Positions 53,501-63,300 of a stretch of 64,000 nucleotides of DNA are shown here, piece after piece; the first letter of the stretch is position 1, and each line of letters opens with the position of its first letter. The stretch comes from Mannheimia bovis. Its GTDB lineage: Bacteria > Pseudomonadota > Gammaproteobacteria > Enterobacterales > Pasteurellaceae. A program made the translations under genes and the position numbers. The stretch spans positions 558,001-622,000 of the forward strand of contig NZ_CP061280.1 in the NCBI RefSeq assembly GCF_014541205.1. Reading direction: 5' to 3'. Below the pieces are notes generated by a model, which did not search any database, was not told where the DNA came from, and saw only the letters and a program-made list of their open reading frames with translations.

Positions 53501-53618
53501 ATAAACGATCGGCATAGCTTGAGGCAATATCGCCACTAAAATGCTGGCGGACTAGCTCATCTAAATACGCCTGTGTTGTGGCATTTAATTGGGGTACTTC
53601 AGAAAGTCTAGGTATCAT
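50526..53618 (-). CDS. ydiJ: FAD/FeS D-2-hydroxyacid dehydrogenase (YdiJ family)
   Basis: A 1030-residue fusion of an FAD-linked oxidase (PCMH domain about 40-290 with TPRGGGTGTNGQSL; C-terminal FAD domain to about 570) and a ferredoxin-like and CCG-domain Fe-S half (CLACKACASQCPIK about 680; VGCCGMAGTFGHE near 970). E. coli YdiJ (1018 residues) has the same layout and has been described as D-2-hydroxyglutarate dehydrogenase; D-lactate is another candidate. Electrons probably pass to quinone. Single gene. No own terminator is seen; the first minus-strand one is at 50208. Confidence 0.88.
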   Translation of the reverse strand: MIPRLSEVPQLNATTQAYLDELVRQHFSGDIASSYADRLSLATDNSVYQQIPQAILFPKSVSDVVILTKLAQKAEYQHLTFTPRGGGTGTNGQSLNNNIIVDLSRHMNHILELNVEERWVRVQAGVVKDQLNQFLKPHGLFFSPELSTSNRATLGGMINTDASGQGSLQYGKTSAHILEIKSVLINGEILETQAVKSEDFFANLEKLNLSTLGKTLHSEIFTRCKALRPTVLSELPQLNRFITGYDLKNVFNDDESEFNLTRILTGSEGSLAFICEAKLNLLPIPKHRTLINIKYNSFDAALRSAPFMLEAKALSVETVDSKVLNLAKQDIVWHSVSDLLTEDPNNPILGINIVEYASNDQAQIKEQVRALCESLDQKIVNNEAGIIGYQLTSDVNSIEKIYAMRKKAVGLLGNAKGWAKPIAFVEDTAVPPENLADYIAEFRALLDSHNLPYGMFGHVDAGVLHVRPALDLCDKTQVETFKQISDQVVELTAKYGGLIWGEHGKGMRSYYGERFFGETLWQELRYIKTLFDPQNRLNPGKICTPLESEATLYPIDSQMRADFDRQIPIQVREEFKGAMNCNGNGLCFNFDVHSTMCPSMKVSGNRLYSPKGRATLVREWLRLLAEQKVDPNDLIFNANNKTASLTDFVAKVRNSLNKKKEYDFSHEVKAAMDTCLACKACASQCPIKIDVPTFRSQFNELYHSRYLRPLKDYVVSNLEFVAPIMAKKPQFFNFFSTSKLAETAANKTLGMTYLPALSVPNLQHQLVEIGYQGESLESLEQQATSGQFSAENRKMLFIVQDPFTSYYDAKVVADFVALTQKLGFKPIVLPFKPSGKAQHVKGFLAKFAKTAKNQADFLNRVAKLGVPMVSVDPALTLIYRQEYNEILKKQRGDFKVLLAHEWLKEMMQEGELENCKKTADSDRLQWHLFAHCTESTSLPNSMNEWKTIFAHFGETLVAENVGCCGMAGTFGHETKHLAMSKAIYEQSWQKKINGKPLERCLATGYSCRSQVKRFEQQGIKHPVQALLEVI

Positions 53619-53912
53619 AGTTGTGTTTGGTTTTATGAAGTTATAAATAGTAGAGTTTTAGTTATCTTAACAAGATTTCAGATAATTGGGAATGGATGAT
53701 AATTTGACTAGATAGCATTCAGAAAATGGCTTTTTGGTTGAAAAGTAATCACATCTATACAATTCTATACATTTTATTAGGAAAAAATAATTGATTTTTC
53801 AAAAACGAAGAAAGATAATAAAAATATTCTTGCTCAAACTAAATTAGAACAAGAATGTTACTCAGATGATAATTTTTATACAAAAAGTACTTTTTTAGGG
53901 TATTTTTTGTTG

Positions 53913-53995
53913 TATAATATCTCTGACATTAGCTCTCTTGCTTCTTGATTGTTGAAGCATAAAGTTAAAGTTTTAATACTTTATAAGAGTATTAA
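53913..53995 (+). promoter_or_regulatory. Promoter and structured leader of ompA
   Basis: -10 TATAAT (53913-53918) in a very A/T-rich region, -35 poorly defined. The leader of about 115 bases has two hairpins: GCTTC/GAAGC (53940-53958) and TTAATACT/AGTATTAA (53973-53995). A long leader with a 5' stem-loop is known to stabilise E. coli ompA mRNA; the same is inferred here. In the rest of 53619-53912 I see only one loose inverted repeat (ATTCTTG/CAAGAAT, about 53825-53855). Confidence 0.65.
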
Positions 53996-54038
53996 GAGTT
54001 TATTTTAATCGATGACAATATTTAAGAGGATCATCAAA

Positions 54039-55121
54039 ATGAAAAAAACATTAGTTGCATTAGCAGTATTATCTGCTGCGGCAGTAGCTCAAGCAGCTCC
54101 ACAAGCTAACACTTTCTATGCAGGTGCTAAAGCTGGTTGGGCATCATTCCACGACGGTTTAACTCAATTTGACCACAAAAACAATGGGCACAATGGTAAA
54201 TTCGGTATCAACCGTAACTCTGTAACTTACGGTGTATTCGGTGGTTACCAAATCTTAAACCAAAACAATGCTGGTTTAGCAGTAGAATTAGGTTATGACT
54301 ACTTTGGTCGTGCTCGTGGTAACGAAGGTGAAGAGAAAGCAGTTAAACACGTTTCTCACGGTACTCACTTAAGCTTAAAACCAAGCTTCGTAGTTGCTCC
54401 TAACTTAGATGTTTATGGTAAAGTTGGTGCTGCATTAGTTCGTAACGATTACAAAGGTTACAACGGTTATGAAAAACAACGTGCTCACAACTTAAAAACT
54501 TCATTATTATTAGGTGCTGGTCTAGAGTACGCAATTACTCCAGAATTAGCAGCTCGTGTTGAATACCAATATTTACAGGCTGCGGGTAACTTAGATAAAG
54601 CTCGTCAAAAAGCGAACCTAGGTTGGATTAACTCACAATATAGCCCTGAGATTCACTCAGTATCTGCTGGTTTAACATACCGTTTTGGTCAAGGTGCAGC
54701 ACCAGTTGCAGCTCCGGAAGTAGTAACTAAAAACTTTGCATTCAGCTCAGATGTTTTATTTGATTTCGGTAAATCAAGCTTAAAACCGGCAGCAGCAACA
54801 GCTTTAGATGCAGCTCACACAGAAATCAGCAACTTAGGCTTAGCTAACCCAGCAGTACAAGTTAATGGTTACACAGACCGTATCGGTAAAGAAGACTTTA
54901 ACTTAAAACTTTCACAACGTCGTGCTGAAACAGTAGCTAACTACATTGTTTCTAAAGGTACTAACCCGGCTAACGTAACAGCTGTAGGTTACGGTAAAGC
55001 AAACCCGGTAACTGGTAATACTTGTGATGCAGTTAAAGGTCGTAAAGCGTTAATCGCTTGTTTAGCACCGGATCGTCGTGTTGAAATCCAAGTTCAAGGT
55101 TCAAAAGAAGTAACTATGTAA
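54039..55121 (+). CDS. ompA: Outer membrane protein A (P5-like porin)
   Basis: Major heat-modifiable outer-membrane protein linking outer membrane and peptidoglycan. 360 residues from ATG 54039 (AGAGGAT upstream), signal peptide MKKTLVALAVLSAAAVAQA. Eight-stranded beta-barrel (to about 220, ending HSVSAGLTYRFG), a short Ala/Pro hinge, and an OmpA-like domain with NGYTDRIGKEDFNLKLSQRRAETV that holds the peptidoglycan-binding Asp and Arg. Codon bias indicates high expression. Surface loops (about 40-60, 90-110, 140-155) are the variable parts. Neighbour order ompA-matP-lonH-fabA as in E. coli. Confidence 0.96.
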   Translation: MKKTLVALAVLSAAAVAQAAPQANTFYAGAKAGWASFHDGLTQFDHKNNGHNGKFGINRNSVTYGVFGGYQILNQNNAGLAVELGYDYFGRARGNEGEEKAVKHVSHGTHLSLKPSFVVAPNLDVYGKVGAALVRNDYKGYNGYEKQRAHNLKTSLLLGAGLEYAITPELAARVEYQYLQAAGNLDKARQKANLGWINSQYSPEIHSVSAGLTYRFGQGAAPVAAPEVVTKNFAFSSDVLFDFGKSSLKPAAATALDAAHTEISNLGLANPAVQVNGYTDRIGKEDFNLKLSQRRAETVANYIVSKGTNPANVTAVGYGKANPVTGNTCDAVKGRKALIACLAPDRRVEIQVQGSKEVTM

Positions 55122-55150
55122 TAGTTTCTTCAATTGTAAAATTGAATAAA

Positions 55151-55178
55151 AAAATGCCCGCTTGTTAGCGGGCATTTT
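55151..55178. terminator. Two-way terminator between ompA and matP
   Basis: AAAATGCCCGC (55151-55161) pairs with GCGGGCATTTT (55168-55178), six-base loop, with A/T runs on both sides. Confidence 0.88.
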
Positions 55179-55184
55179 CCTTTT

Positions 55185-55631
55185 TTACTTTAATAAATCT
55201 TTTAAACTTGATTTCATTTTTGCGACTTGCTCTAAATAAAGCTGTTTGTTTTCAACTTCATCAGTTAATTTAATAATAGCTTCTGATAATGTGAGGTTTT
55301 GGCTTTTTGCATATTTAGAGAGTCTTAACCAACTGGCGTATTCTAAATCAATAGATTTTTTCTTAGTTGTTTGTTTTTCAGCATTAAAAAAGCGTTTTCG
55401 CTTTGCTCGAATAGACTGACGCATTTTTTTTCGTTGCTCAGCTGTCATTTCTGACTTAATCCATTTTTCTACTTCTTCTGGGGATTCTTGTAAGGTGGAA
55501 AGAAATTGAACCTTTAAATCAACTAAACTTTGTTCTTCGTGTTTAGTAATGTTTTCCCCTTCCCGATGCTTTTTGAGAAGATATTTCCATTTCCAAGTAG
55601 TTTCTTGCGTAATGAGTTTTTGGTATCGCAT
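55185..55631 (-). CDS. matP: Macrodomain Ter protein MatP
   Basis: Binds matS sites and organises the chromosome terminus, linking it to the division ring. 148 residues (E. coli 150). The DNA-binding four-helix part TWKWKYLLKKHREGE and RQSIRAKRKRFFNAE are nearly as in E. coli, followed by the ribbon-helix-helix region KKSIDLEYASWLRLS and a C-terminal coiled coil. Convergent with ompA, divergent from lonH. Confidence 0.95.
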   Translation of the reverse strand: MRYQKLITQETTWKWKYLLKKHREGENITKHEEQSLVDLKVQFLSTLQESPEEVEKWIKSEMTAEQRKKMRQSIRAKRKRFFNAEKQTTKKKSIDLEYASWLRLSKYAKSQNLTLSEAIIKLTDEVENKQLYLEQVAKMKSSLKDLLK

Positions 55632-55724
55632 AATCGTAAATAATATTGAAAAAGATAAGCTATATTTAGCAAGTATAGCGGAATTCTGTATAATAAACCA
55701 AATTTTCGATAAAGAGGCATATCT

Positions 55725-57362
55725 GTGACCATTTTTCTACTTAATAGCCCGGCATTAACTGTGGAATACCCTTTCTCTGATTTAGATAAGAAAGTCAATT
55801 TTTTAGATTTCCAACCTAAAGCAAAACAAGCTCTAGATCAATTTATGCAAGCGAAGTTTGGATCTTTGCTAGTGCTTAAATCTGAGCTTTTTCCTGAATT
55901 TATTAATGAGCTGACGGATTATTTAAAAAAAGATAATTCAAGTATTTCTATAGTAACCAAAATGGATTTTAATAAAAATAATTTGTTTGGTTATTATATG
56001 TTTTTAGAAAGAGAACAGAAAACAGAATATGTAACAGGAGCAATTCAAGAAGCTAATAATGGTGTTTTAATTGTAAATATTAATTCATTATTATTGGATA
56101 TTACGCAATGGGATAAATTAAAGCAGGCATTATTATTTGGAGAATATGAACCTCATTCTATTAATGATCTACCGCATTTCCTAGCCAAAGAAAAATCCTC
56201 ATTTAAGTTAGTTTTGATTGGCGAAAGAGAAGATATTTCAACCCTTTCTGCTTATGATGACAGCTTATATCAAGTAGCACAATATACTGAAATTAAATCA
56301 TATTTATCCTTAAATAATAATGTAGAGGAATGGGCGAATTATATTCAGACTTATGCAGAAAATATAATTAATAAAAGATTAACACCTGCTGCTCTTAATC
56401 AATTTTTACAGGCTTATATTCGAGAAAGCGAGAGCCGAGATTTAATTTCTATTTCCCCTACATTATTAAGAAAACATTTGTTAGGTATTCAGAATTTCTA
56501 TGCGGATACAGTAGAAATTAATGAAGTAAAAAGCTATTTTGATTATTTGGAGCAACAATCTTCTATTCTGAATGAATATACCGTAGAAGATATCCTCAGT
56601 AATCAACTCTATATTGAAACAGAAGGTGAAGAAATTGGGCAAATAAACGGTTTATCAGTCATTGATTTTGAAGGTGTGCCACATAGCTTCGGCGAACCTT
56701 TGCGTATAAGTTGTAATGTGCAATACGGTGATGGCGAAATTCACGACATTGAACGCAAGGTAGAGTTAGGCGGAAATATTCATTCCAAAGGGATTATTAT
56801 TGCTCAATCCTGCTTGGCTAATTTATTGGAATTGCCAACCCAATTACCATTTTCTGCCTCTATTGCTTTTGAGCAGTCTTATGGCGAAATTGATGGAGAT
56901 AGCTCTTCCTTAGCTATTTTTAACGTGTTAGTGAGTGCGTTATCTAAAGTGGCTCTGCCACAATCTATTGCAGTAACGGGGGCAATAGACCAGTTCGGAA
57001 ATGTGCTCAGTGTTGGTGGTGTGAATCAAAAAATTGAAGGCTTTTTTAATATTTGTATGGCTCGTGGCTTAACAGGTAAGCAAGGTGTGATAATTCCTGC
57101 GGCTTGTTTGAGCCATTTGAGCTTGAAAGCTGAAGTTGTGGAAGCGGTAGCCCAAGATAAATTTAAAATTTGGGCGGTTGAAAGTGTCTTTGATGCGATT
57201 GCAATTTTATTCAGCCGCAATTTCTATGATGATGAGAAATTGCCAGAAGCTCAGCAAACATCACTGTTCTCGCTTATCCATCAGCAGTTGGAAGAGCGTG
57301 ATAATGAGGATACAAGCGGTTCATTTTTTAGAAAAATTTGCAAAAAATTGAGGTTTGACTGA
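55725..57362 (+). CDS. lonH: Lon-like ATP-independent protease (LonH/YcbZ)
   Basis: Putative Lon-related protease. 545 residues from GTG 55725 with AGAGG upstream. The N-terminal two-thirds is a degenerate ATPase region without a clear Walker A. The C-terminal peptidase domain has the Ser-Lys dyad: Ser393 in IDGDSSSLA and Lys436 in VGGVNQKIEG. Conserved place between matP and fabA. Shorter than E. coli YcbZ (586). Substrates unknown. Confidence 0.88.
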   Translation: MTIFLLNSPALTVEYPFSDLDKKVNFLDFQPKAKQALDQFMQAKFGSLLVLKSELFPEFINELTDYLKKDNSSISIVTKMDFNKNNLFGYYMFLEREQKTEYVTGAIQEANNGVLIVNINSLLLDITQWDKLKQALLFGEYEPHSINDLPHFLAKEKSSFKLVLIGEREDISTLSAYDDSLYQVAQYTEIKSYLSLNNNVEEWANYIQTYAENIINKRLTPAALNQFLQAYIRESESRDLISISPTLLRKHLLGIQNFYADTVEINEVKSYFDYLEQQSSILNEYTVEDILSNQLYIETEGEEIGQINGLSVIDFEGVPHSFGEPLRISCNVQYGDGEIHDIERKVELGGNIHSKGIIIAQSCLANLLELPTQLPFSASIAFEQSYGEIDGDSSSLAIFNVLVSALSKVALPQSIAVTGAIDQFGNVLSVGGVNQKIEGFFNICMARGLTGKQGVIIPAACLSHLSLKAEVVEAVAQDKFKIWAVESVFDAIAILFSRNFYDDEKLPEAQQTSLFSLIHQQLEERDNEDTSGSFFRKICKKLRFD

Positions 57363-57474
57363 TCCGACAAGTTAGCGTACAACTGTTCACTGAATTAAAA
57401 GTCTGTTACTATCCACCTAGTTTATCAGGTCTTGATATAACAGGCTTTTTTCTATTTACAGGATTTTAAAAATA

Positions 57475-58005
57475 ATGAACACTTGTACACCAATCATTAA
57501 ACCAAGCTACACTTACGAAGAACTCTTACTTTCTGGCAAAGGCGAATTGTTCGGCGAAAAAGGTCCTCAACTACCTGCTCCGCCTATGTTGATGATGGAT
57601 CGCATCATTGAAATGAATCAAGAAAAAGGTAATTTTGAAAAAGGTTATATTGAGGCAGAATTTGATATTAAGCCTGATCTATGGTTTTTTGATTGCCATT
57701 TTATTAATGATCCTGTTATGCCTGGTTGCTTAGGTTTAGATGCAATGTGGCAGTTGGTTGGGTTCTATCTTGGCTGGATTGGTGGTGAAGGCAAAGGGCG
57801 TGCATTAGGCGTAGGAGAAGTAAAATTTACCGGTCAGATTTTACCAACAGCAAAAAAAGTAACTTACCGTATTCATATGAAGCGTGTGGTAAACCGTAAA
57901 TTAGTGATGGGTGTGGCTGATGGTGAAGTAGAGGTTGATGGACGTGTAATCTACACCGCAACCGATTTAAAAGTTGGCTTATTCCAAGATACAGCCTCTT
58001 TCTAG
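57475..58005 (+). CDS. fabA: 3-hydroxydecanoyl-ACP dehydratase/isomerase FabA
   Basis: Dehydrates 3-hydroxydecanoyl-ACP and isomerises the product, opening unsaturated fatty acid synthesis. 176 residues with the catalytic pair His75 ([14 protein letters not shown]) and Asp89 ([10 protein letters not shown]). The other end, [11 protein letters not shown] and [10 protein letters not shown], is also typical. A TACTAT -10-like sequence lies about 57404-57412. No FabR or FadR operator could be assigned with confidence. Confidence 0.95.
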   Translation: MNTCTPIIKPSYTYEELLLSGKGELFGEKGPQLPAPPMLMMDRIIEMNQEKGNFEKGYIEAEFDIKPDLWFFDCHFINDPVMPGCLGLDAMWQLVGFYLGWIGGEGKGRALGVGEVKFTGQILPTAKKVTYRIHMKRVVNRKLVMGVADGEVEVDGRVIYTATDLKVGLFQDTASF

Positions 58006-58015
58006 TAGAAACTAA

Positions 58016-58037
58016 TTTTGCGATCTGTGTCGAAAAA
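58016..58037 (+). promoter_or_regulatory. CRP-S (Sxy-dependent) operator of the comN operon
   Basis: TTTTGCGATCTGTGTCGAAAAA: TGCGA (58019-58023), six bases, TCGAA (58030-58034). Almost the same as the comM site at 8617. About 75 bases upstream of the comN start, the right place for a competence operon. Confidence 0.85.
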
Positions 58038-58104
58038 TTAAATTTTTTTCATTTACAAAATCCTCTTAAATTATAAGATGCCCTCTGTTAAAGAGGGTGT
58101 TTTT

Positions 58105-58626
58105 ATGTATAAAGCAATAACATTAATTGAAATGCTAACGGCTATAGCGATTATGGTGATTGCTATTTATTTTATCTCTCCTATTCTTTTTATTTTTCAA
58201 GATAGAGTTGCACTCAATAGTGAAATTGAAAATATCCAATCTTTTATTTATCAAATTCAAACTAAAGCTCGTTATAGTAAACGAAATTATACATTAACTA
58301 TCTCTCAGCGGAATAATCGGTGGTGTATAGTGGCAGCAATAAAACCAATAAATAATACTAAGCAAGTTATTTGCGATTGTTTAACTAAAAATAGTTGTTC
58401 TTCTGTGGAAGAGTATCATATTTATCATCCGAATAATCGAAATATTATGTTAATAAATAAAAGTTTATATCCGAATGCGTTTATTAATATTGATGGAGCA
58501 AGTGGTCAGTTAGAATCTAAATGTATTAAGCTTCATTTGAATACAGAGAGCGATATTTTACAACTTGAGCAATTAGGACGGGTTTATGTGGCTGCCAAAA
58601 ATAAACGTAGTACCTGTAAAGATTAA
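58105..58626 (+). CDS. comN: Competence pseudopilin ComN (prepilin-like)
   Basis: First gene of the comNOPQ operon, required for DNA uptake in Haemophilus (HI0938-0941). 173 residues from ATG 58105. The class III prepilin signal is MYKA then ITLIEMLTAIAIMVIAIYFI: cleavage would be after Ala instead of the usual Gly, with Glu at +5 present. The rest is a small globular domain with several Cys pairs (CDCLTKNSC). A CRP-S site precedes it. Overlaps comO by 41 bases. Confidence 0.85.
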   Translation: MYKAITLIEMLTAIAIMVIAIYFISPILFIFQDRVALNSEIENIQSFIYQIQTKARYSKRNYTLTISQRNNRWCIVAAIKPINNTKQVICDCLTKNSCSSVEEYHIYHPNNRNIMLINKSLYPNAFINIDGASGQLESKCIKLHLNTESDILQLEQLGRVYVAAKNKRSTCKD

Positions 58627-59278
58627 TTTATCGGCATTTAGTTTGCTTGAGATTTTAATTACCACCGCACTTGGTGCTTTTGTCTTATTGGTTTTTGCTT
58701 CTAGTTATACCGATTTTTATCGTTCTCAAATCAAACAACGGGAGTTATTAGCTCTGCAAGCAGATGCTCACCAGATAATAAACTACTTTCAGCAACATTT
58801 TCAACATATTGGCTATCAAGGTAGCAAGCGAGGAGATAGTAATTTTGATTTATTTCAGCTCAATGGAAAAAGTGTGAATATACCGAATAAGCATTGCATA
58901 ATGAGTTTTTATGATGTAAACCAAGACGGCTGTTTGGGAAAACGCAGAACAAAAACGACCGCTTGTAAGTTGGGAGATCTGAACAATACCCGTGATATAT
59001 TAAAAGAGATATTTGCTTTTAAGTTAGAGAATAATGAAATTTATACATTCTCACAGAAATTAGATGATTGTGTGCAAGAGAGTTGCTTAAAATTATTAGA
59101 GAGTTGTAATGGTGCTTGGAGTAAGTTTACTGAAATAAATAGCGTTAAAGTAAATAAATTAAATTTTAATTGGAAGAAGCAGGATATATTACTTGAAGTG
59201 GAAATAGAATTAGAATCGGTAAAAGAACGTAATCTGATTTACTCTGCAAAAAGTTATATTTTTCTACTAAACTATTAG
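58586..59278 (+). CDS. comO: Competence pseudopilin ComO (PulJ/PilW-like)
   Basis: 230 residues. The prepilin signal is late and unusual: a 17-residue leader then SA before FSLLEILITTALGAFVLLVFA, so cleavage again follows Ala, with Glu at +5. Length and the Cys-rich C-terminal half (CVQESCLKLLESC) fit a minor pseudopilin of the PulJ type. Start ATG at 58586 lies within comN, with AGGA upstream, indicating coupled translation. Confidence 0.82.
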   Translation: MWLPKINVVPVKINLSAFSLLEILITTALGAFVLLVFASSYTDFYRSQIKQRELLALQADAHQIINYFQQHFQHIGYQGSKRGDSNFDLFQLNGKSVNIPNKHCIMSFYDVNQDGCLGKRRTKTTACKLGDLNNTRDILKEIFAFKLENNEIYTFSQKLDDCVQESCLKLLESCNGAWSKFTEINSVKVNKLNFNWKKQDILLEVEIELESVKERNLIYSAKSYIFLLNY

Positions 59279-59286
59279 AGGTAAAA

Positions 59287-59970
59287 ATGAAAGTTCAGGA
59301 AAATGCCAGTGCATTATTAGTTTCATTAATACTAATCTCCTCTATTTTGGCTATATTATTTTTAACAAAAGAGAAATGGATTAGTCAGCAGAATATTACT
59401 CAGTTTTATAGTGAAAAATATCTTGCAGATAAATATCACTTTCTCGCTTTATACAAAGAAGATAAAAATAAACTTTGCCAAAAATTAAAAAAAGATATGA
59501 TTATTCAATCTGATTTCTCACCTCAGAAATTAAATTTCTTGCAATATCAATTTGAATGCCAATTTAACAGCTTGTTTAGAGATAAAAAACCGACTAAAGA
59601 GAAATATATTCCATTTGTGCAACTTTCAGATTATTTAGATTTATCGAATGTACCGGCACAAGAGATTTATACCATTCGCAGCTTATCAGAATTGCCTTCT
59701 AGTAGTGAAGAAAATCCGAAAATTGTTATTGCTCAAAATGAGATTAATGAAAATCTCCCACAGGATTTTTATGGTATTGTGATTACTGATTATCTCTTTG
59801 ATATTACAGGCAAAAAAATGTATGGTTCTTTGTATTCCTCTTTTGATAACGCAAGAGAAGAACGCAATTTAACCTTTAAGAAAGAGGTTATCGCCCAGCT
59901 TGAAGCGAAATATTCCTACTGGCAATATTTACCTCATTCCGAAAATACCATAGGGGCAATTGATGAATAA
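59287..59970 (+). CDS. comP: Competence operon protein ComP (DUF2572-like)
   Basis: 227 residues with one N-terminal membrane helix (ALLVSLILISSILAILFL) and a soluble domain outside. It stands in the comP place of the Haemophilus operon. It lacks a clear prepilin cleavage site with Glu at +5, so it is more like a PilX/PulK-type accessory subunit. Starts eight bases after comO (AGAGGTAAAA). Assignment is mostly by position. Confidence 0.75.
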   Translation: MKVQENASALLVSLILISSILAILFLTKEKWISQQNITQFYSEKYLADKYHFLALYKEDKNKLCQKLKKDMIIQSDFSPQKLNFLQYQFECQFNSLFRDKKPTKEKYIPFVQLSDYLDLSNVPAQEIYTIRSLSELPSSSEENPKIVIAQNEINENLPQDFYGIVITDYLFDITGKKMYGSLYSSFDNAREERNLTFKKEVIAQLEAKYSYWQYLPHSENTIGAIDE

Positions 59971-60256
59971 ATATAAGGCGGAAAGTACTATTTCACTTTT
60001 AGTGGCGGTAGCTTTATTGGCAATTGTAATGCTGAGTTTTAGTTATTGGCAATCTGAGCAAAATAGGCGAGTGAATACTCATTTCCAGCAACAGCAGGCA
60101 GCGGTGATATTAGAAAATCAGATTGCATTACAGTTGGCAGGTTTAGATTGCGAACGGCAAATAGAGCAAAATCATATTCGTTATGACATTCAATGCTCAG
60201 GGAATAAGCTCAGTATCCGTTTTCCACTTGGGAAAATTGAGCTGAATAATGATTGA
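59963..60256 (+). CDS. comQ: Competence operon protein ComQ (small pseudopilin-like)
   Basis: 97 residues from ATG 59963, overlapping the comP end by eight bases. N-terminal helix STISLLVAVALLAIVMLSFSYW followed by a short domain with two Cys (DCERQ and IQCSG) likely joined by a disulfide. No Glu at +5 after the putative Ala cleavage site. Last gene of the operon; recC follows 47 bases later, as in Haemophilus. Confidence 0.75.
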   Translation: MNKYKAESTISLLVAVALLAIVMLSFSYWQSEQNRRVNTHFQQQQAAVILENQIALQLAGLDCERQIEQNHIRYDIQCSGNKLSIRFPLGKIELNND

Positions 60257-60303
60257 ATCCCCCCTCGCTTTGTTGGACAATAATTCATTAGCGAGGCGTT
60301 ATT

Positions 60304-63300
60304 ATGTTTACACTTTACCAATCCAACCAAATTTCTTCACTGGCTGAAATGCTGGTGAAAGTTCAGCAAGTTAATCCGCTTGAAGATCCATTTGAACCGG
60401 AAACGGTTTTGATCCAAAGTCAAGGAATGGCACAATGGTTGCAAATGCAGATTGCAGAATTAAACGGCATTATGGGCAACTGCAATTTTCTTTATCCAAC
60501 CACTTTTTTGTGGCAGCAGTATCGTGTACTGTTTCCTGAATTACCGAAAGAGAATATTTTTGAACGCCATTCAATGACTTGGCGGATTATGCGTTTGCTC
60601 CCGGATTGCTTAAATCAAGGTGAATTTAAGCCCCTTCAGCGGTATTTGGCAAATCAGCCAAACGAGGAGCAGTATCAACTTAAACTCTATCAACTTTCTG
60701 CCAAAATTGCCGAATTGTTCGACCAATACTTAGTTTATCGCCCACATTGGTTGGTGCACTGGGAAGAGGGAAACTTACAAGCGGTCGAAAATGAACTAAA
60801 AATTGCAATTTCTGCAAAGAATGTCGATCTGAATTTGATTTCAAACGATATTAAATGGCAAAGCCAATTATGGTTGAAGATTATTCAAGATCTGCAAGCC
60901 GGGGCAGATGATCGGGTATTCACCACCTCGCATCGTGCGTATTTGCAACAAAATTATTTTGAAAAGCTAGATAATCTCACCGAAGCGGAAAAAGCAAAAC
61001 TGCCAAAGCGTATTTTTATTTTTGGTATTTCTGCGTTCTCGCCGTTGCAGTTAGCGGTGTTTAAAAAATTAAGTGAGCATTGCGATATTCACATCTTTTT
61101 TTTCAACCCAAGCGAAAAATATTGGGGCGATAGCGTAGAAGACAAAGTATGGCAAAAGCTCGCCTTAACACATAAAATTTCGCCTGAAGATCTGGAAAAT
61201 TTGTTAGCAGAGCAGAGCAATAAACTACTTGCCCTTTGGGGAAAACAGGGGCGTGATTTCTTAGCACAGCTGATGGAATTTGAGCCAAATACTATTGATG
61301 TATTCCTCGAACCTGAAGAAAACAGTAACCTCAACAAGCTCAAAAAGCAGATTTTTAGCTCTGCGAATAACGCCACTATTGAGAATTTAGCCAATGATCA
61401 CTCTATTCAAATTCACGCCTGCCATAGCCCAATGCGTGAAGTAGAAGTTCTACATAACCAACTACTGAATTTATTTGAGAAAGACAAAACCTTACTGCCA
61501 AAAGACATCATTGTGATGTCGCCGGATATTAATAAATACGCTCCTTATATTGATGCGGTGTTTTCTCGCTATAAGGGGAGTCGAGATCCACGCTATATTC
61601 CGTTTTCGTTATCGGATCAGGCGTTTACCAAAATTGATCCCATCATCAATAGCTTTTTACAGCTACTTGCGATGAAAGAGAACCAATTTAATGCCGAAGA
61701 TCTATTTGATTTATTGGAGGTTGGGGCAATTCAATCCCGTTTCTCCTTTAGTGCGGAAGATATTCACACGTTACGAGTATGGGCGAAAAATGCAGGCGTA
61801 CGTTCAGGCATTGATATTCAACAACCTCATTGGCAGAACTACAACTCGTGGGAAAACGGTTTAAATCGTTTACTGCTTGGCTCAAGCTTAAAAGAGGCTC
61901 ACGGCATTTGGGAAAACACATTAGCATTTGGTGATAGCTACGGCTTAAATGCAGAGCTGGTTGGGCGATTGGCGTCGTTTATTTCAGCTTTATTGGAATG
62001 GGTAAAGCTGATTCAGTCGCCACAATCTTTAGAGCAATGGCATTTAGCGGTAAAAATGCTGATTACAGATTTATATCAAGAAAATGCTGAAAATGCCGCC
62101 TCTATTTTGTTACTCAATACGGTAAACGATGAAATTTTAGCATTAATTTCCGCAACAGATTTTGCTGAAGATCTCCACATTGAGATTTTAGCGTTGTTAT
62201 TTAACCAACAATTAAATCAACATACCCAGCAGCTCAATTTCTTGGTTGGGCGGGTCAATTTCGCCACACTTTTACCAATGCGAGCCATTCCGTTTAAGGT
62301 GGTTTGTTTGTTAGGAATGAATGAGGCAGATTTTCCTCGTCAGCAACAGATCAATAGTTTTGATTTAATGCAATACGCTCCACAAAAAGGCGACCGTGCG
62401 AAACGAGATGATGATCGCTATCTCTTTTTGGAAGCCTTGCTTTCTGCACAAAATGTGTTTTACATCAGTTACATCGGGCAATCGCAAAAAGACGGCAAAG
62501 AGATGTTGCCTTCTATTTTGGTTTCTCAGCTGCTTGATACCATTAGCGATTACTTAACACCTGAATTTAAATCAATGTTCGGAGCGGAAGTTGAGCAAAT
62601 CTTAGTAAGAAAACAACCGCTTACAGTGTTTAGCAAAAAGAACTTCACTCACCCAAGAGATTATGCCTACAACGCAGAGTGGATTATCAACTCAAACAAT
62701 TCCGTACAAAATTTCTTGAGTGAGCCCTTAAGTACGGAAATGGTAACTGATATTGAGATCGAAAACCTCATTCGCTTTGTGCAGAACCCGATTAAATTTT
62801 TCTTCGTTAATGTACTAGGTATCTCTTTTAACACTTACGATGATACGATTGATGAAAGCGAAATTTTTACGATGTCTGGGCTGGATAATTACGCTATCTT
62901 AAATGAATTATTAAGCGTTAAACCTGAACAGCAAGAGCAATTTTTTGAGCAAGAACAGCTTAAAGGCAACTTACCGGCATCTAATTTTGCCACAACAACC
63001 AAGCAAGATTTAATCGGTAAAATCAGTGATATGCGAGCGACTTTAGCGGACTATTTAGCAAGAGAAAGCACAATTTTAACGCTAAACCACAGCATTGCCA
63101 TTGATGAGAAAGTGCTCCAACTTAACGGCAATATGCCAAATTTATATAGTAATGAAATGGTGCTGTGGCGAGTGGGCGGATTACGAGATAAAGATAAGAT
63201 TGAAATCTGGATTTATCATTTATTACTTTGTGCTTATTTCCCTCAAAAAACCGTGAAGTTTTATTATCGTGAAGGCGAGCAAACAGGGCAGCTGAGTTTT

